From Prosopocoilus inquinatus (lineage: Eukaryota > Arthropoda > Insecta > Coleoptera > Lucanidae), in the NCBI GenBank assembly GCA_036172665.1, contig CM069876.1, positions 34,875,001 to 34,939,000 on the forward strand: 64,000 nt of DNA, read 5' to 3'. Below are positions 46,306-56,400 of the stretch, in pieces (the stretch's first letter is position 1; the number at the start of each line of letters is the position of its first letter). Both the position numbers and the translations under genes were made by a program. Under the pieces are notes generated by a model. That model saw only the letters and a program-made list of their open reading frames with translations. It did not search any database and had not been told where the DNA came from.

Positions 46306-46617
46306 ATGAACCAAAATTATGAACTTAAGTACCTGTATTTTATAAACAGTACAGGTAATGCAGAATGTATTATTTGCGGTAAACTGTTGAGCATAAAACG
46401 ATTTAATATTGATCGTCATTACAACATTTTCCATAAAGAATATTATCTACATAAGTTTTGTATATCGACGGTTGTTGAAATTGAAGCGTCTGAGCGTCAA
46501 GCGGGAACCGGCACTGCCTGTGCGATCGTAGAAGGAGAGTATACCCCGACATATTCCCCTCGCATGATTAGGCCTGTCTTAAATGATCAAATGATCAGAA
46601 GGCCGACAATGATCTGA
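46306..46617 (+). CDS. Possible transposon-derived zinc-finger ORF fragment (SPIN-DOC/BED-like)
   Basis: A 103-residue plus-strand frame contains ECIICGKLLSIKRFNIDRHY with ligands C21, C24, H38 and H43. This matches the SPIN-DOC/BED-like finger found at the N terminus of hAT-related domesticated proteins such as the ZBED5/EPM2AIP1 group. The rest of such a protein (the transposase-like domain) is absent. Downstream sequence contains a partial direct repeat (GAAGGYCRWYAATGATCTGACCTGAAA at about 46,598 and 47,036). It is most likely a decayed fragment; expression is unknown. An overlapping minus-strand frame has no recognisable motif. Confidence 0.4.
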   Translation: MNQNYELKYLYFINSTGNAECIICGKLLSIKRFNIDRHYNIFHKEYYLHKFCISTVVEIEASERQAGTGTACAIVEGEYTPTYSPRMIRPVLNDQMIRRPTMI

Positions 46618-46653
46618 CCTGAAAGTCTTAAGGATATTACACGTACAATACTA

Positions 46654-47336
46654 ATGAAATTACTTTGTCCTCCAACCAGTGATGCCAGCGGATGCAACAA
46701 AGTCTCTAATTTAAGTCGCGTTGGGGATCGGTCCAATGGGGTAGAAACAACGTGGCTTATACTGGAGGGAGATCTAAGGAATTTCCTGACATCATTGCCT
46801 CCAACCGACGCCTACAGAATCATCTCTCAGTTGTTTCTTACTTCATTTGTTAAATGACCTCTTTAATTGCCTGGTGCCAGTGACTTGTAGGTCTTAAGGT
46901 GACAAAATGTAGACAGAATATGAGCCGTCAATGAGTCAAAAGATTTAAAGGTAACCTCTGCAGTTATTAACTGTCAATTGCCAAAGATGAGAGAGTCTGA
47001 AGGTGACGCATCAAATTATGTGTCGTGAGTAATCAGAAGGTCATTAATGATCTGACCTGAAATTTTTTACGTAACAGTTCTTGCATGCACGTTTGCAATT
47101 CAATTCAATTGCCTAGAGCCTAGACCTAAAAACCGACCCCTTACAGATCCATTGACCCCGAAACCAATAGGCAGACACCTTCTAAGTTTTCATCGATCTC
47201 TTCGGAAAGTAAAATAAGTTACTTTTTACCAATTTAATTATAAATATCGTCACAATACTGCAACTATACAGACTGTGTGTTTTTGATGATGGTAAACAGT
47301 TTTGACATGATTGATTTGACAGTCGTCGTCATTGAC
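46654..47336. other. Noncoding, nothing firm
   Basis: A 67-codon frame at 46,654-46,857 shows no domain. The remainder appears to be decayed repeat sequence related to the previous feature. Confidence 0.3.
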
Positions 47337-48670
47337 TATAGTGACGTGATTAGTCAATGCACGTCACTATACAGGGTGATTTATAATAAGTGTGCGACCC
47401 GTTAGGGGCGTATTTACTAAGGTCATGCAAGTCCCAAATTGCAAGAAAAAATTTATCGGAGACATTTCGAAAATCAACGTCTTTTGTGCCCCAAATGAAA
47501 ACCGTTTGAGTAGCACCGATGACTTTTGGGGTTGACTAACTATTTATGTTTTAGAAACTGTGTTACTGTGTCAACAAAAAGTAATGTTATGTGATGTAAC
47601 TTACGGTGTTTGTAAAAGATATTCGGTGAGATCTTCCTGTTACGCGTATATTCACATGATTGTTGAATAGGCTCCCATTACCAACGTATCTTAGGGCTAG
47701 CTTATGTGATGTAACTTACGGTTTTTGTAAAAGATATTCGATGTGACCTTCCTGTTATTCGTCTATTCACATGATTGTTAAATAGGCCGCCATACCCAAC
47801 GTATCTTTGGGCTAGCTTATTCAGCTAAATTTAACTTATTATTTAATTTATTAAAACAGCGCTTACTTCTGAATGCTCGTTTTGACTCGCTTACTTGAAG
47901 TGCAAGGTTTTTCTTCTTTGCACGAACAAATCTGCTTGTCAACTATTCTACCACCCAAGAGCGTTCAAAAGTTCCATGTGAATGTCAGCCTAATGAACCA
48001 CGAAAGCCGGGCAGTGATATGTATTGTTTTGATTCTTTTTTTGCTTCAGCAAAAGCGGTATTTCCTCAACTGTTTTAATGGAGTCTTCATAAACTGAATT
48101 TTTTATTTGTAATGTTTAATGATTATTCTTCACTTTAATTCGATTAATTATCTCGCACATGAAACAATTGCAAATTCGTAAAACACTGTGGTAATACATA
48201 CGTTCATTAAGGTTGGCATTAAGAGCACATCATTCAGTTCTTCATGGACAAGTAATTTTAAAATGTCCGAATTTCACTAAATTTCTTTGAATTGATACGT
48301 ACGTTGACACGAACATGATTCCATTGACAAAACTATTATTGCGTCTCTACTTACATGATAAAAAAAATCAAGTTCATTGTTCGCATTATGCAATCTTTCC
48401 TCAGAGAGTCGTAAACAAGTCGTTTTACAATTTCAGTTCAAGGTTAAATGTGTTAAATTGTGTTTTTTTTTTCTTCGAAAGTCTAGTGCTATTGTGACGC
48501 GTTCAACTATTCCAGTGACTACCAACAAGTTTACATTTAAATTTTTAATCCATTTTATCTCAAAAACTACGCAAGTTAGACCCCCTTATGTCTACAGTTA
48601 TTTGTTTTGTTTTTTGAAGGGCTGTCTGTGGTTAACGGGTCGGTCTCTTAGTCTGAATCACCCTGTATAA
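47337..48670. mobile_element. Probable non-autonomous DNA element, about 1.3 kb, ACAGGGTGATT ends
   Basis: The left end TATACAGGGTGATTTATAAT (from 47,369) and the inverted right end TATACAGGGTGATTCAGACT (to 48,669) match and continue with CGACCCGTTA. Immediately outside the left end is an inverted pair TATAGTGACGTG / CACGTCACTATA (47,338-47,370). Inside is a 115-bp tandem duplication (47,589-47,703 and 47,704-47,820, TATGTGATGTAACTTACGGT). No transposase frame is recognised. Confidence 0.65.
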
Positions 48671-48771
48671 CTACGCAAATATAACAACAAAGAAAAGAAT
48701 GAATAACATCGACTGCATAATTAAGTCCCAAGTTTTATTTTTCAACATACATACATAAACGTAATTTAATA

Positions 48772-48998
48772 TACAGGGTGCGATAGTCACAGACACCACG
48801 TATGAATGGGGGATCATGTGTTAGCTATCGATCCTTGAGGTGTAAATGGTTATAGAATTTGGTCGCAATAAAACAATTGTTTCCGTGTTTGTGGCTCCAT
48901 CTTGTTAAAAGCGTAAAATACTAACCCTCCCACCCCTTTTTTTATGTCTTACTGCAAAATCAGGGCAAAACCATCGAAAGTGACTGGCGCACCCTGTA
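48772..48998. mobile_element. MITE, about 227 bp, ACAGGGTGCG ends
   Basis: Left ACAGGGTGCGATAGTCAC and right (inverted) ACAGGGTGCGCCAGTCAC are 18-bp ends with three mismatches. It sits about 30 bp past the stop of the 49,031 exon, within what should be that exon's 3' flank. Confidence 0.75.
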
Positions 48999-49030
48999 TT
49001 TAACACAATAACATAACAGTAGGTATATAA

Positions 49031-49215
49031 TTAAGTGTAATGTTGAAAGGTAACAGTGTGTCGGTTCAAGTGCTGTCCTCGCTTAAACTCCATTCCGCAG
49101 TAATTGCACCTGTACTTCCGCTTGATTTGGTTACAGTCGTAGTAGTAATGCTTCTGGAGCGAGTTTTTCTTTCGGTATCGTTTACCACAATTCGGACAAG
49201 CGTATTCACCAAGAT
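49031..49215 (-). CDS. lola alternative terminal exon, C2HC + Cx2C C2H2 fingers
   Basis: The acceptor AATTTTAG precedes 49,215 and 60 residues plus TAA follow. Finger 1 is C6, C9, H22 and C27. Finger 2 is C36, C39, H52 and H58, with five residues between its histidines. The linker is CNQIKRKY, one residue longer than usual and without GKEP. Finger 1 has HYYYDC instead of HxKYEC. A MITE begins directly downstream and may supply or disrupt the 3' end. Confidence 0.9.
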
Positions 49216-49384
49216 CTAAAATTAGGTTAAGTTTTAACTACAAGAATGATAAGGAGGAAAAAAAAATCGCAGGCGATGCAAGTACGGGGGAGGGTCTTCC
49301 ATACAGTGAAAAATAAACGTCATTTTTTTTGATATATGAACAGCAAGTGTTGTCAAAATGAAAATACAGATCATTTTGTTATAA

Positions 49385-49705
49385 CTGAATAATCGTACAG
49401 ACATAACAGTTACTCCGCTGTGAAAACGGTTACAACTTCGAGGTTAAAACTTTCATGTGATGGTGTACACAATAGTTACTCCGCAATGTAAAATAGTTCA
49501 AAGGTTGAGGTTAAAACCTTCATGTTGTGCACAATTTCGCAGTTATATTACTGCATAGATATAAAGGTTACTCCGCAATGAAAAGTAGTTACAACGCCGA
49601 GGTTAAAGGGATCATTTCTTGTGTAGAATGTGATGGCATTCTTGAGATTATACATATTAATGCATAGAGCAAAAGTTATTCCGCGATAAAAAATAGTCCT
49701 ACGCT
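49385..49705 (+). repeat. Diverged short tandem repeat, about four copies
   Basis: The motif GTTACTCCGCAATGAAAA-like, followed by GTTACAACG and GAGGTTAAAAC, recurs near 49,407, 49,472, 49,567 and 49,673, at intervals of 65-106 bp. Confidence 0.65.
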
Positions 49706-50484
49706 AAGTTTAAAATGGTCGAATTCAATGGGCGGAGTCAACGCGCAGGAATTAATAATGTTAGTCAGTCTGTATCTTTTTTTTTTATCTTACGGTCATG
49801 TGATACAGTGATAATGTACGTACAGTATTAAAAATTAACAGAGAATTATCGAACAGGCTAACCTGCCTTCTACTAAATCGTGAATTAATTGATTGTGTTT
49901 AAACTCTCATACAATGCCCTCGTTATTTGCGTATTTGCAACTTTGCGGATTCACGCTACAAGTTCATCGCCTGAGTCGTTGCACCAGCAAACCGCTTATC
50001 AGCAAATAATTCGTATTGCATTGGAAGAAATACATTTTAAATTAATTAAACACGGTTTTCAAATTTCTCGTAATCGTGACAATATCATAAAAATTAACAT
50101 CGTGTCATGTGGGCTTTGAGGTTAGAACTTGAAACTGAAACCTTTACACAACATCAATGACTGTACCAAAAACAGCTATAAATTAAATACTATTTTGGAA
50201 GCATGTGGGATTTTAGTCGACGTTTCATTCATAACTTCAAGTGACCATTGGGGTTGTCGTTGCTACTACCATACAAGAATGGTTTTTAAAGAAAAGCAAG
50301 AATAGCAACATCAATAAAAATAGCAAAATTTTCGATATTTTACACCAAGTACCATAATCGTAAAACCGCAAGTACTAAGAAAGTCAGAGACAATAATTAA
50401 AAACGTAATCTCTTTCTTAATATTTATAAGAAAAAATGATTTACAATTTACAATTCAGAGGTAAATTTGGGAAATCGTTTCGTC
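49706..50484. other. Intron, nothing recognised
   Basis: AT-rich sequence without a supported exon or clear repeat. Confidence 0.35.
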
Positions 50485-50702
50485 CTAAAGGATTTTATGC
50501 TTGGCCCTGATGTGCAAGGTAAGTCCGTGCTTGCGTTTCGACCTGAAATCGCACAGGTGGCACTGAAACTGCGGGGGAACCCCACACTCCAGCTCCACGT
50601 GCCTCTTCAAAATATGCTTGTGCTTGTAGTGTTTAAAACACCGCCTGCACTGATGCCTCACTTCCCCAGATAACAGCTTCCTTATGTGAGTTTCCGCGCC
50701 AC
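50485..50702 (-). CDS. lola alternative terminal exon, C2HC + Cx2C C2H2 fingers
   Basis: The acceptor TTTTCAG precedes 50,702 and 71 residues plus TAG follow. Finger 1 is C18, C21, H34 and C39 and is rich in histidine and lysine (CRRCFKHYKHKHILKRH). Finger 2 is C47, C50, H63 and H68. The linker is CGVPPQF. No ATG lies near the start of the frame, so a simple ATG-based ORF search would miss this exon. Confidence 0.92.
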
Positions 50703-52023
50703 CTGAAAATAGGAACGCTTTACCAACAACGCACTTCGACGAAAACGCAAGAGACTCGAGAGTTCGATGAGAAAAAGACTTTCGTTTCTGAGAAAATATA
50801 TATATTTTTGTTCTTATACGTAGGCAAAATGCAAGAAAGCGTTTTTAATTACATCAATCTTTTAATAAGCTGCGCCATGGTTTTTCCTCTAACCTAAAAC
50901 ATGCCAGTATGGTAGCACCCTGTATAATACGGAGTCTTAATTTCTTATTCCTATATCCCACGTAATCTGTGACGCACGTACGTAGGCGGTTGTCTAAAAT
51001 AGATCAATATTTCTTTAAGCACAGCGCTCAGTGGCGTAGTTACATCTTATTTTGGGAGGTGCGGTATTGTATTAATACATTAATAATAATATATTATTTT
51101 AAAAACGAATAAGTTTTGTGTTTAAGGCCCAGTTTTTCCATCTCCGTTTTACTTTAATCTTCAGTTTCTTTCCATAGGAGCACAGGAGATAAACTGAAGT
51201 TTAAAATTAAAGTGAGACGGAAAAACCGCGCCTAACAGATTTAATCAAAATTGTAAATGAAAAGGGCTGGGAAACCTTCCTGTGTAAAATTGATTACTAA
51301 AGACAGCGCTCCCGTACAACAGGGTTGCGTTTTTAAACTACGATTTTGAGTGTACCTCGGGCATCTTTATTACTTACGATTTCTAACATATTCCGTGTCT
51401 CGCTCATCTGCTTAATAAGTCTTATGTTTACATTATTTCCATGACAGAGTGCGGTGAAGGAAAGTTGTCATGGAATATATGTAAATGTAAAGGTACGAAC
51501 ATGCCGACGACGCTTCGCTGTTCACCTTCGATGTTTAGGTCAAGCTCGATACTGCGATATCACCTCGATGTAAACAAACACGATTTTAAATAGAACCGTG
51601 TACATCGAAGATGAATAATAGCGACATGCACGGTTTCATCTAAATCAATGCGTTTGGTTTTTCATCGATCCATCGAGCGCGACCTAAACAGCGAGGGTGA
51701 ACAGTGAGGCATCTTCGGTATGATCGTACCCTAAGGCTTACTGAAGCAGCAGATGAGCGAGACACAAAATATGTTAGAAATCGTGAATGAGAAAGATAGA
51801 AGATGCACTCGTATGTGTAGGTTATGTTTTGTTAATTGCTTTAACCGTCAGGTAGAACATGATTACGTGAGATACAATCGCTTTTTCTTTGGCCTGCTGT
51901 CTTCTAGAGGTCTCCACAACGCGTCTTTAGCTAGATTTTCAACGACGCACGCAGTGGCGTAGTCACTCACTCGCAGCTCAAGGGGGGGCAAAAACGCAAG
52001 CAAACTCAAACACAAACTTAACG
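50703..52023. mobile_element. Intron with two inverted-repeat elements
   Basis: A compact element at 51,122-51,234 has inverted ends around CCCAGTTTTTCCATCTCC / GAGACGGAAAAACCG. A larger foldback at about 51,375-51,800 has ends ACGATTTCTAACATATTC / ATATGTTAGAAATCGTGA plus GTGTCTCGCTCATCTGC, with an inner inverted pair around GCTGTTCACC and TTTAGGTC. Confidence 0.7.
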
Positions 52024-52286
52024 CTACTCTTTAGGTTCTAACTTGTCGATCTTGTGCTTTCGGATTAAATGCCGATTCAAGTGGTACTTCCTGCGGAACA
52101 AGGACGAGCACAGGGCGCACTTAAATCCGGGCATGACGTCGACGCACTCTTCCTTCTCGTGGCTCAACAGATGGCGCAGGTGCTTGTAACTTTTCGGGCA
52201 TTTCTCGCAGTGATACCTGCACGTCTTGCTGTTGCGCCTGCGAATGTTCCTCTCTCTTTTTAAGCGCGCAAGTTTCGCCGCAAACT
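52024..52286 (-). CDS. lola alternative terminal exon with basic lead-in, C2HC + Cx2C C2H2 fingers
   Basis: The acceptor TTTTTGCAG precedes 52,286 and 86 residues plus TAG follow. Residues 8-20 (LKRERNIRRRNSK) are strongly basic and could act as a nuclear localisation signal or extra DNA contact. Finger 1 is C26, C29, H42 and C47. Finger 2 is C56, C59, H72 and H77. The inter-finger linker (CVDVMPGF) is one residue longer than usual and lacks GKEP. The frame is open further upstream with an ATG at 52,311, which lies in the intron. Confidence 0.92.
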
Positions 52287-52439
52287 CTGCAAAAATAATT
52301 TTATTACTCATGTACTTAATTCATTTGTTAGGGGGGAAACACCTCGAAACTTGAGGAGATCACTGAAAAAACAATTCACCGATTCAAGGTATGCAAAGGT
52401 TGATCTCTCTGTAGTAAGTAGCAATCAATGAGTGAGTTG

Positions 52440-52860
52440 AATCATCTAGAGATTCTAGTGAGAGAGAGAGAGAGAGTGAGGACACAGTGGCCGCGACCAA
52501 AGTCATAGCTTTGTTCCTGCACAGTTCTAAATCAATTCCGAACTGTACTGCTCATGCGCTCTAGCTAAATGCACAACATTTTTAGCAAGAGCGCATAAGC
52601 AATACAATTTCGAATTGATTTAGAACTGTTTGGGTTCAATTCAATAGCTTTGCTCCTACACAATTCTAAATCAGTTTGGAACTGTACTGCTCATGCGCTC
52701 TTGCTAAAAATGTTGTGTATTTACCAAGAGCGCAAGAGCAATAGCAAGAGCGCATGAGCAATAAATATCAAGAGCGCATGAGCAATACAATCCAGAATTG
52801 ATTTACAACTGCGTAGGAACAAAGCTATTGAACTGAACTCAAACAGTTCCATTTAATTGA
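52440..52860. mobile_element. Two adjacent related foldback MITEs with an internal minisatellite
   Basis: The outer blocks AGCTTTGTTCCTGCACAGTT and AACTGTACTGCTCATGCGCT occur at about 52,508-52,565 and again at 52,650-52,705. Their inverted partners lie at 52,590-52,635 and 52,770-52,830. At 52,715-52,790 a unit like AAGAGCGCATGAGCAATA repeats about four times. A (GA)n run lies at 52,459-52,477. These fill most of the space between two finger exons. Confidence 0.75.
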
Positions 52861-52927
52861 CGTATAAATGGACGACACAAAATGTAAACAAACAAAATCA
52901 ATCGCTTTGTTTAAATAATATTTATTT

Positions 52928-53145
52928 CTATCGTTTAAGCGTACGTTTCGCCTCGATTATTTTGTGTACTTTTATCATGTGAGTCTTCCTCGTGAACTTG
53001 TGATAAAACAACCTCCCGCAAATCTCGCACGCCACTTGCGGTTCTTTGCCGCACTCGATCTTCAGGTGTCGCTTCAAATCGTGGATGTTCTTGTAGCTCC
53101 TCGAACAATTTTCACAGGAATGATTCCCGCGTCGCATGTAATAAT
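52928..53145 (-). CDS. lola alternative terminal exon, C2HC + Cx2C C2H2 fingers
   Basis: The acceptor TCTTGCAG precedes 53,145 and 71 residues plus TAG follow. Finger 1 is C10, C13, H26 and C31. Finger 2 is C39, C42, H55 and H60 (CEICGRLFYHKFTRKTH). The linker is CGKEPQV. It is a close paralog of 59,937 (CAICGRMFYHKSTLKTH) and related to 58,423. A basic tail (EAKRTLKR) follows. AATAAA (52,921-52,926) begins one base after the stop. Confidence 0.93.
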
Positions 53146-53248
53146 CTGCAAGAGATGTGAACGTTAATTAAAATTAACTTTTTTTTTTAAAATTTATTTT
53201 GGATTGGCGATGCATAAAAAAAACTACTAAAACACATTTTGGCAAGGT

Positions 53249-53445
53249 CTATTTAATTTCCGAGGAGTAATGCAGCTTCGTTTTTAAGTGCCTTATTAAA
53301 TGCTGCTTTTGCTTGGCCGAGTAGTTACAGTTGGCGACGTGGCACTTGAACGATGGTTCCTTTCGGCATTCGTATTTGAGGTGCCTGTATAAGGACGAGT
53401 GGGCTTTGTAAGAGCGCCCGCATTGAGGACAATGAAAGCCAAAAT
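53249..53445 (-). CDS. lola alternative terminal exon, C2HC + Cx4C C2H2 fingers
   Basis: The acceptor TTTTCAG precedes 53,445 and 64 residues follow. Finger 1 is C5, C8, H21 and C26. Finger 2 is C34, C39, H52 and H58, with five residues between the histidines. The linker is CRKEPSF. It is the only Cx4C-class exon in the right third of the array. The last codons and stop read ATT AAA TAG, a variant polyadenylation hexamer in the coding end. Only 103 bp separate its stop from the next acceptor. The frame runs upstream to 53,641, but the acceptor and homology start at 53,445. Confidence 0.92.
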
Positions 53446-56400
53446 CTGAAAAGATGAGTGTTATGCGAAATAACAGCGGTACGGGACGGGGCAAAAGCGG
53501 AGAGAAGTGCACCCCCCCCCCCACCACCCCGTGTTGAGCAGTGGGACAGTGGGGGGCGTTCTTTTCTCGTGCTTTGCCCGCCTCAGTTCTAAAACATGCA
53601 GTACTCAAAAAAGAAAAAAAAAACCTTTTTACAGTACTCAAAAAATAAAAACTTTCTTACACTCACCGCTGCCTTGGATAATAATCGTTTCACGTCAAGT
53701 TAAACATCACACTAGGAAAAGGGTAAATAAATTCGAGGCGGTAACTTCAAATTTCATATAATTAGAAACTGCACAGTTTCTCAAGCGATATATACACACA
53801 GAATATGGAACCATCTTGCACTGACTAGTATAGTAAACAACGAACGTTAGGAAACTATAATCAACAAAGATTAGGTGATGCTTTAACAATAATTTCAAGT
53901 AAATACCCATTCGATCCAGTGGCGTATCTACAGGAGTCGCGGGGATTGCAAAGCAACCCGGCGCCAGTCCTAAAGCCTATTCGAAATCCAAATTGAAACT
54001 TTCCCTCTGGAAATCTAAAAAAAATGCACAACCGCGGAAAAGCGAATGCTCATTTGTGAGTCACACTTCAAAGATTTACAGAATACAATCCGAAATAGGT
54101 AAAAAAAAGAAAGAAAATGAAAGAAAAAGAAAGAAGAAAAACCAAGAGCGTTAAATGTTTGGAGATATTACTGCCGGAAAATAATTTTCAAGCAACTGGA
54201 AAACGCTAAGAAAACTACGTTATAAACGTCAATTTTGAATGAGCAACGCTTGCAGCGCCATCTGTTAATCCGAGTCATAAATTTGTATTTTACCGGGAGG
54301 AAATTCCAAAACAACATTTGAAAAACATTTAAAAAACGTCTTGACAAGAATTTCGAATGAATAAAATTTAATGCTTAAATAGTTAAAGCGAAAGAATTTA
54401 CAAGCGCATGTGGCGTCATCTGTTGCCCTGAGCCACAACGGCAATCTCGGCTAGCTGAATTGATATGTCATAGTAAAACAAACCATAGAGTGTAGAGACC
54501 CTTTAGTTAGAGTCTGGCAAAATGGTGTGCACTTTTAATTACGTCCGCCATATTTCAGCCAATCATAAGTAGGAATGGAAATGGAGTTTGGTGCCAACAC
54601 TTGAATTTGACGCCAACACTTGAATTTAACGTTGAAAATAAGCATGTAAGGTTAGGTAATATTTTCAATTTGATACTGACGGCACTTTTTTTGCGGAAAT
54701 TTTTGACATTAAAAGAGCCAGTAAGGTTAGATAATATTGTCAATTTGACACTGACAATTTGACTATTTTTGCTGAATAATGATTCTGTCAGACTCTAACA
54801 GTCTCTAATAGAGTGCAGTATCTAGCGCCCTCTAACCCTCATTAATTAAGTGTTGCCATGGTTACGATATCGACGCTTATTTTGACAACTTACGGCGTTT
54901 TCGATTGACCGCTTTCGAGCACTCTCAAAGTATCTCCATTCTTTGTTTTTACACGAGGCTAAAACAAGATGGAGATACTATGAGAGCGCACCCGACCAAT
55001 CAGTCGAGAACTCTATTAAACATCAAGACGAAGTGAAATTACTCATAGCCCAAAATTTAAATTTAACACTAGTTTTGAATTCGAGGGAGCCACTTGACAT
55101 TTTTTTACAAAAAAAAAAAACATCTTTTAATGTTGTTTGGACTGGTCGTACATCACATATCAACTCATCTGGTCGTGTCTTTATTTACCGGAAAACAACC
55201 GAAAAATCTGAGAACGTTCAAGAACAATGTTCTTAAAACAATTTTGAATTAAAAAAAAAAAAATTATGGCGCCAACTGTCACCGTGAATAGTAATTTTGT
55301 CCTCTTTATTTGCGGGGAAGCAACTGAAAAATTCAAGAAGCAATTTCGAATAAAGTTACCGAAATGTTATAGAAACAAGTTTCAGATAAATTTCAAACAC
55401 AAACAGCGCTATCTGTTGATTTAAAGCAGAAATTAATTTGTTCCCTTAAACTCCGGAAGACACTTTCAAAACAAATTTCTTCGAGAAAGTGCATGAAAAA
55501 CAGTGTAAACGTACTCCGCTTAGCGCTAGTGATCGGGAGCTTTTCTGATCTAAAATTTTTAGAAAAAGGATAATCCAAACGTCGATCTTTTGTCTTTTTT
55601 TGTTCGTCCTGTTCTTCGTGGTGTTCCATTGTTTATTCTAGTCCGCCATTATCAAACTAATATCTATTTTTATAATTTTGTTTTCGTATCAGGCTTAATT
55701 TTCGAATATTCTGCTCAGTTTTCATCAATTTTCTTTTATTTTTCGTCCAGTCAATTTTTTTCTGTTTTTCTTTATTTGGTCATTTCTAACTTCAGTTCTT
55801 TCAGAATTGAAGAAATAGTTTTTCTTCTTTTTATTATAATTGATACTCCACACACTTTATTTTGTTTATTTTTCGTATTTTGTTCTTTATTTATTTCTAA
55901 CTTCAGTTCTGAAAGAACTGAAATAGTTTTCCTTTTTAATTTTAATTGATACTCCACACACTTTATTTTGTTATTTATTTATTTCTAACTTCAGTTCTTT
56001 CATAACTGAAATAGTTCTTCTTTTTAATTATTATTGATACTCCACACACTTTATTTTGTTTATTTCTCGTATTTAGTTCTTTATTTATTTCTAACTTCAG
56101 TTCTTTCGGAACTGAAATAGTTTTTCTTTTTAATTATAATTGATTTTCCACACACTTTATTTCGTTTTCTTTTCGTATTTCTTCTTTATTCCTTCCTAAT
56201 TTCAATTTCTTCACAATTAAAATAGTTTCTCTTTTTTTAATTATGGTTGATACTCCACACGACGTTTTTGCCTCTGAAGATTTACTTCATTTTTTTACGC
56301 ACGATTATACAAACATCGATCTTCACTTGTTTTTTTTTATTCGTTTTTTTAATCGATCTTTCTTTTTTGTGTTATTTATTGCCCGATAATTCATCGATTA

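Noticed and set aside
53249..53641. Single 130-residue protein with an N-terminal extension
   Set aside because: The extra N-terminal part is intron sequence upstream of a good acceptor at 53,446-53,447, and its composition (proline-rich, from the C-rich run) is unlike the other tails. Extensions at 16,475, 39,539, 43,373 and 58,221 were rejected likewise.
54943..55236. 97-codon plus-strand frame
   Set aside because: No recognisable domain, and it begins in a small inverted repeat.
55590..55949. 119-codon frame, the longest outside piggyBac and the finger exons
   Set aside because: It lies in T-rich tandem repeats and encodes mostly phenylalanine, leucine and serine; composition explains it.
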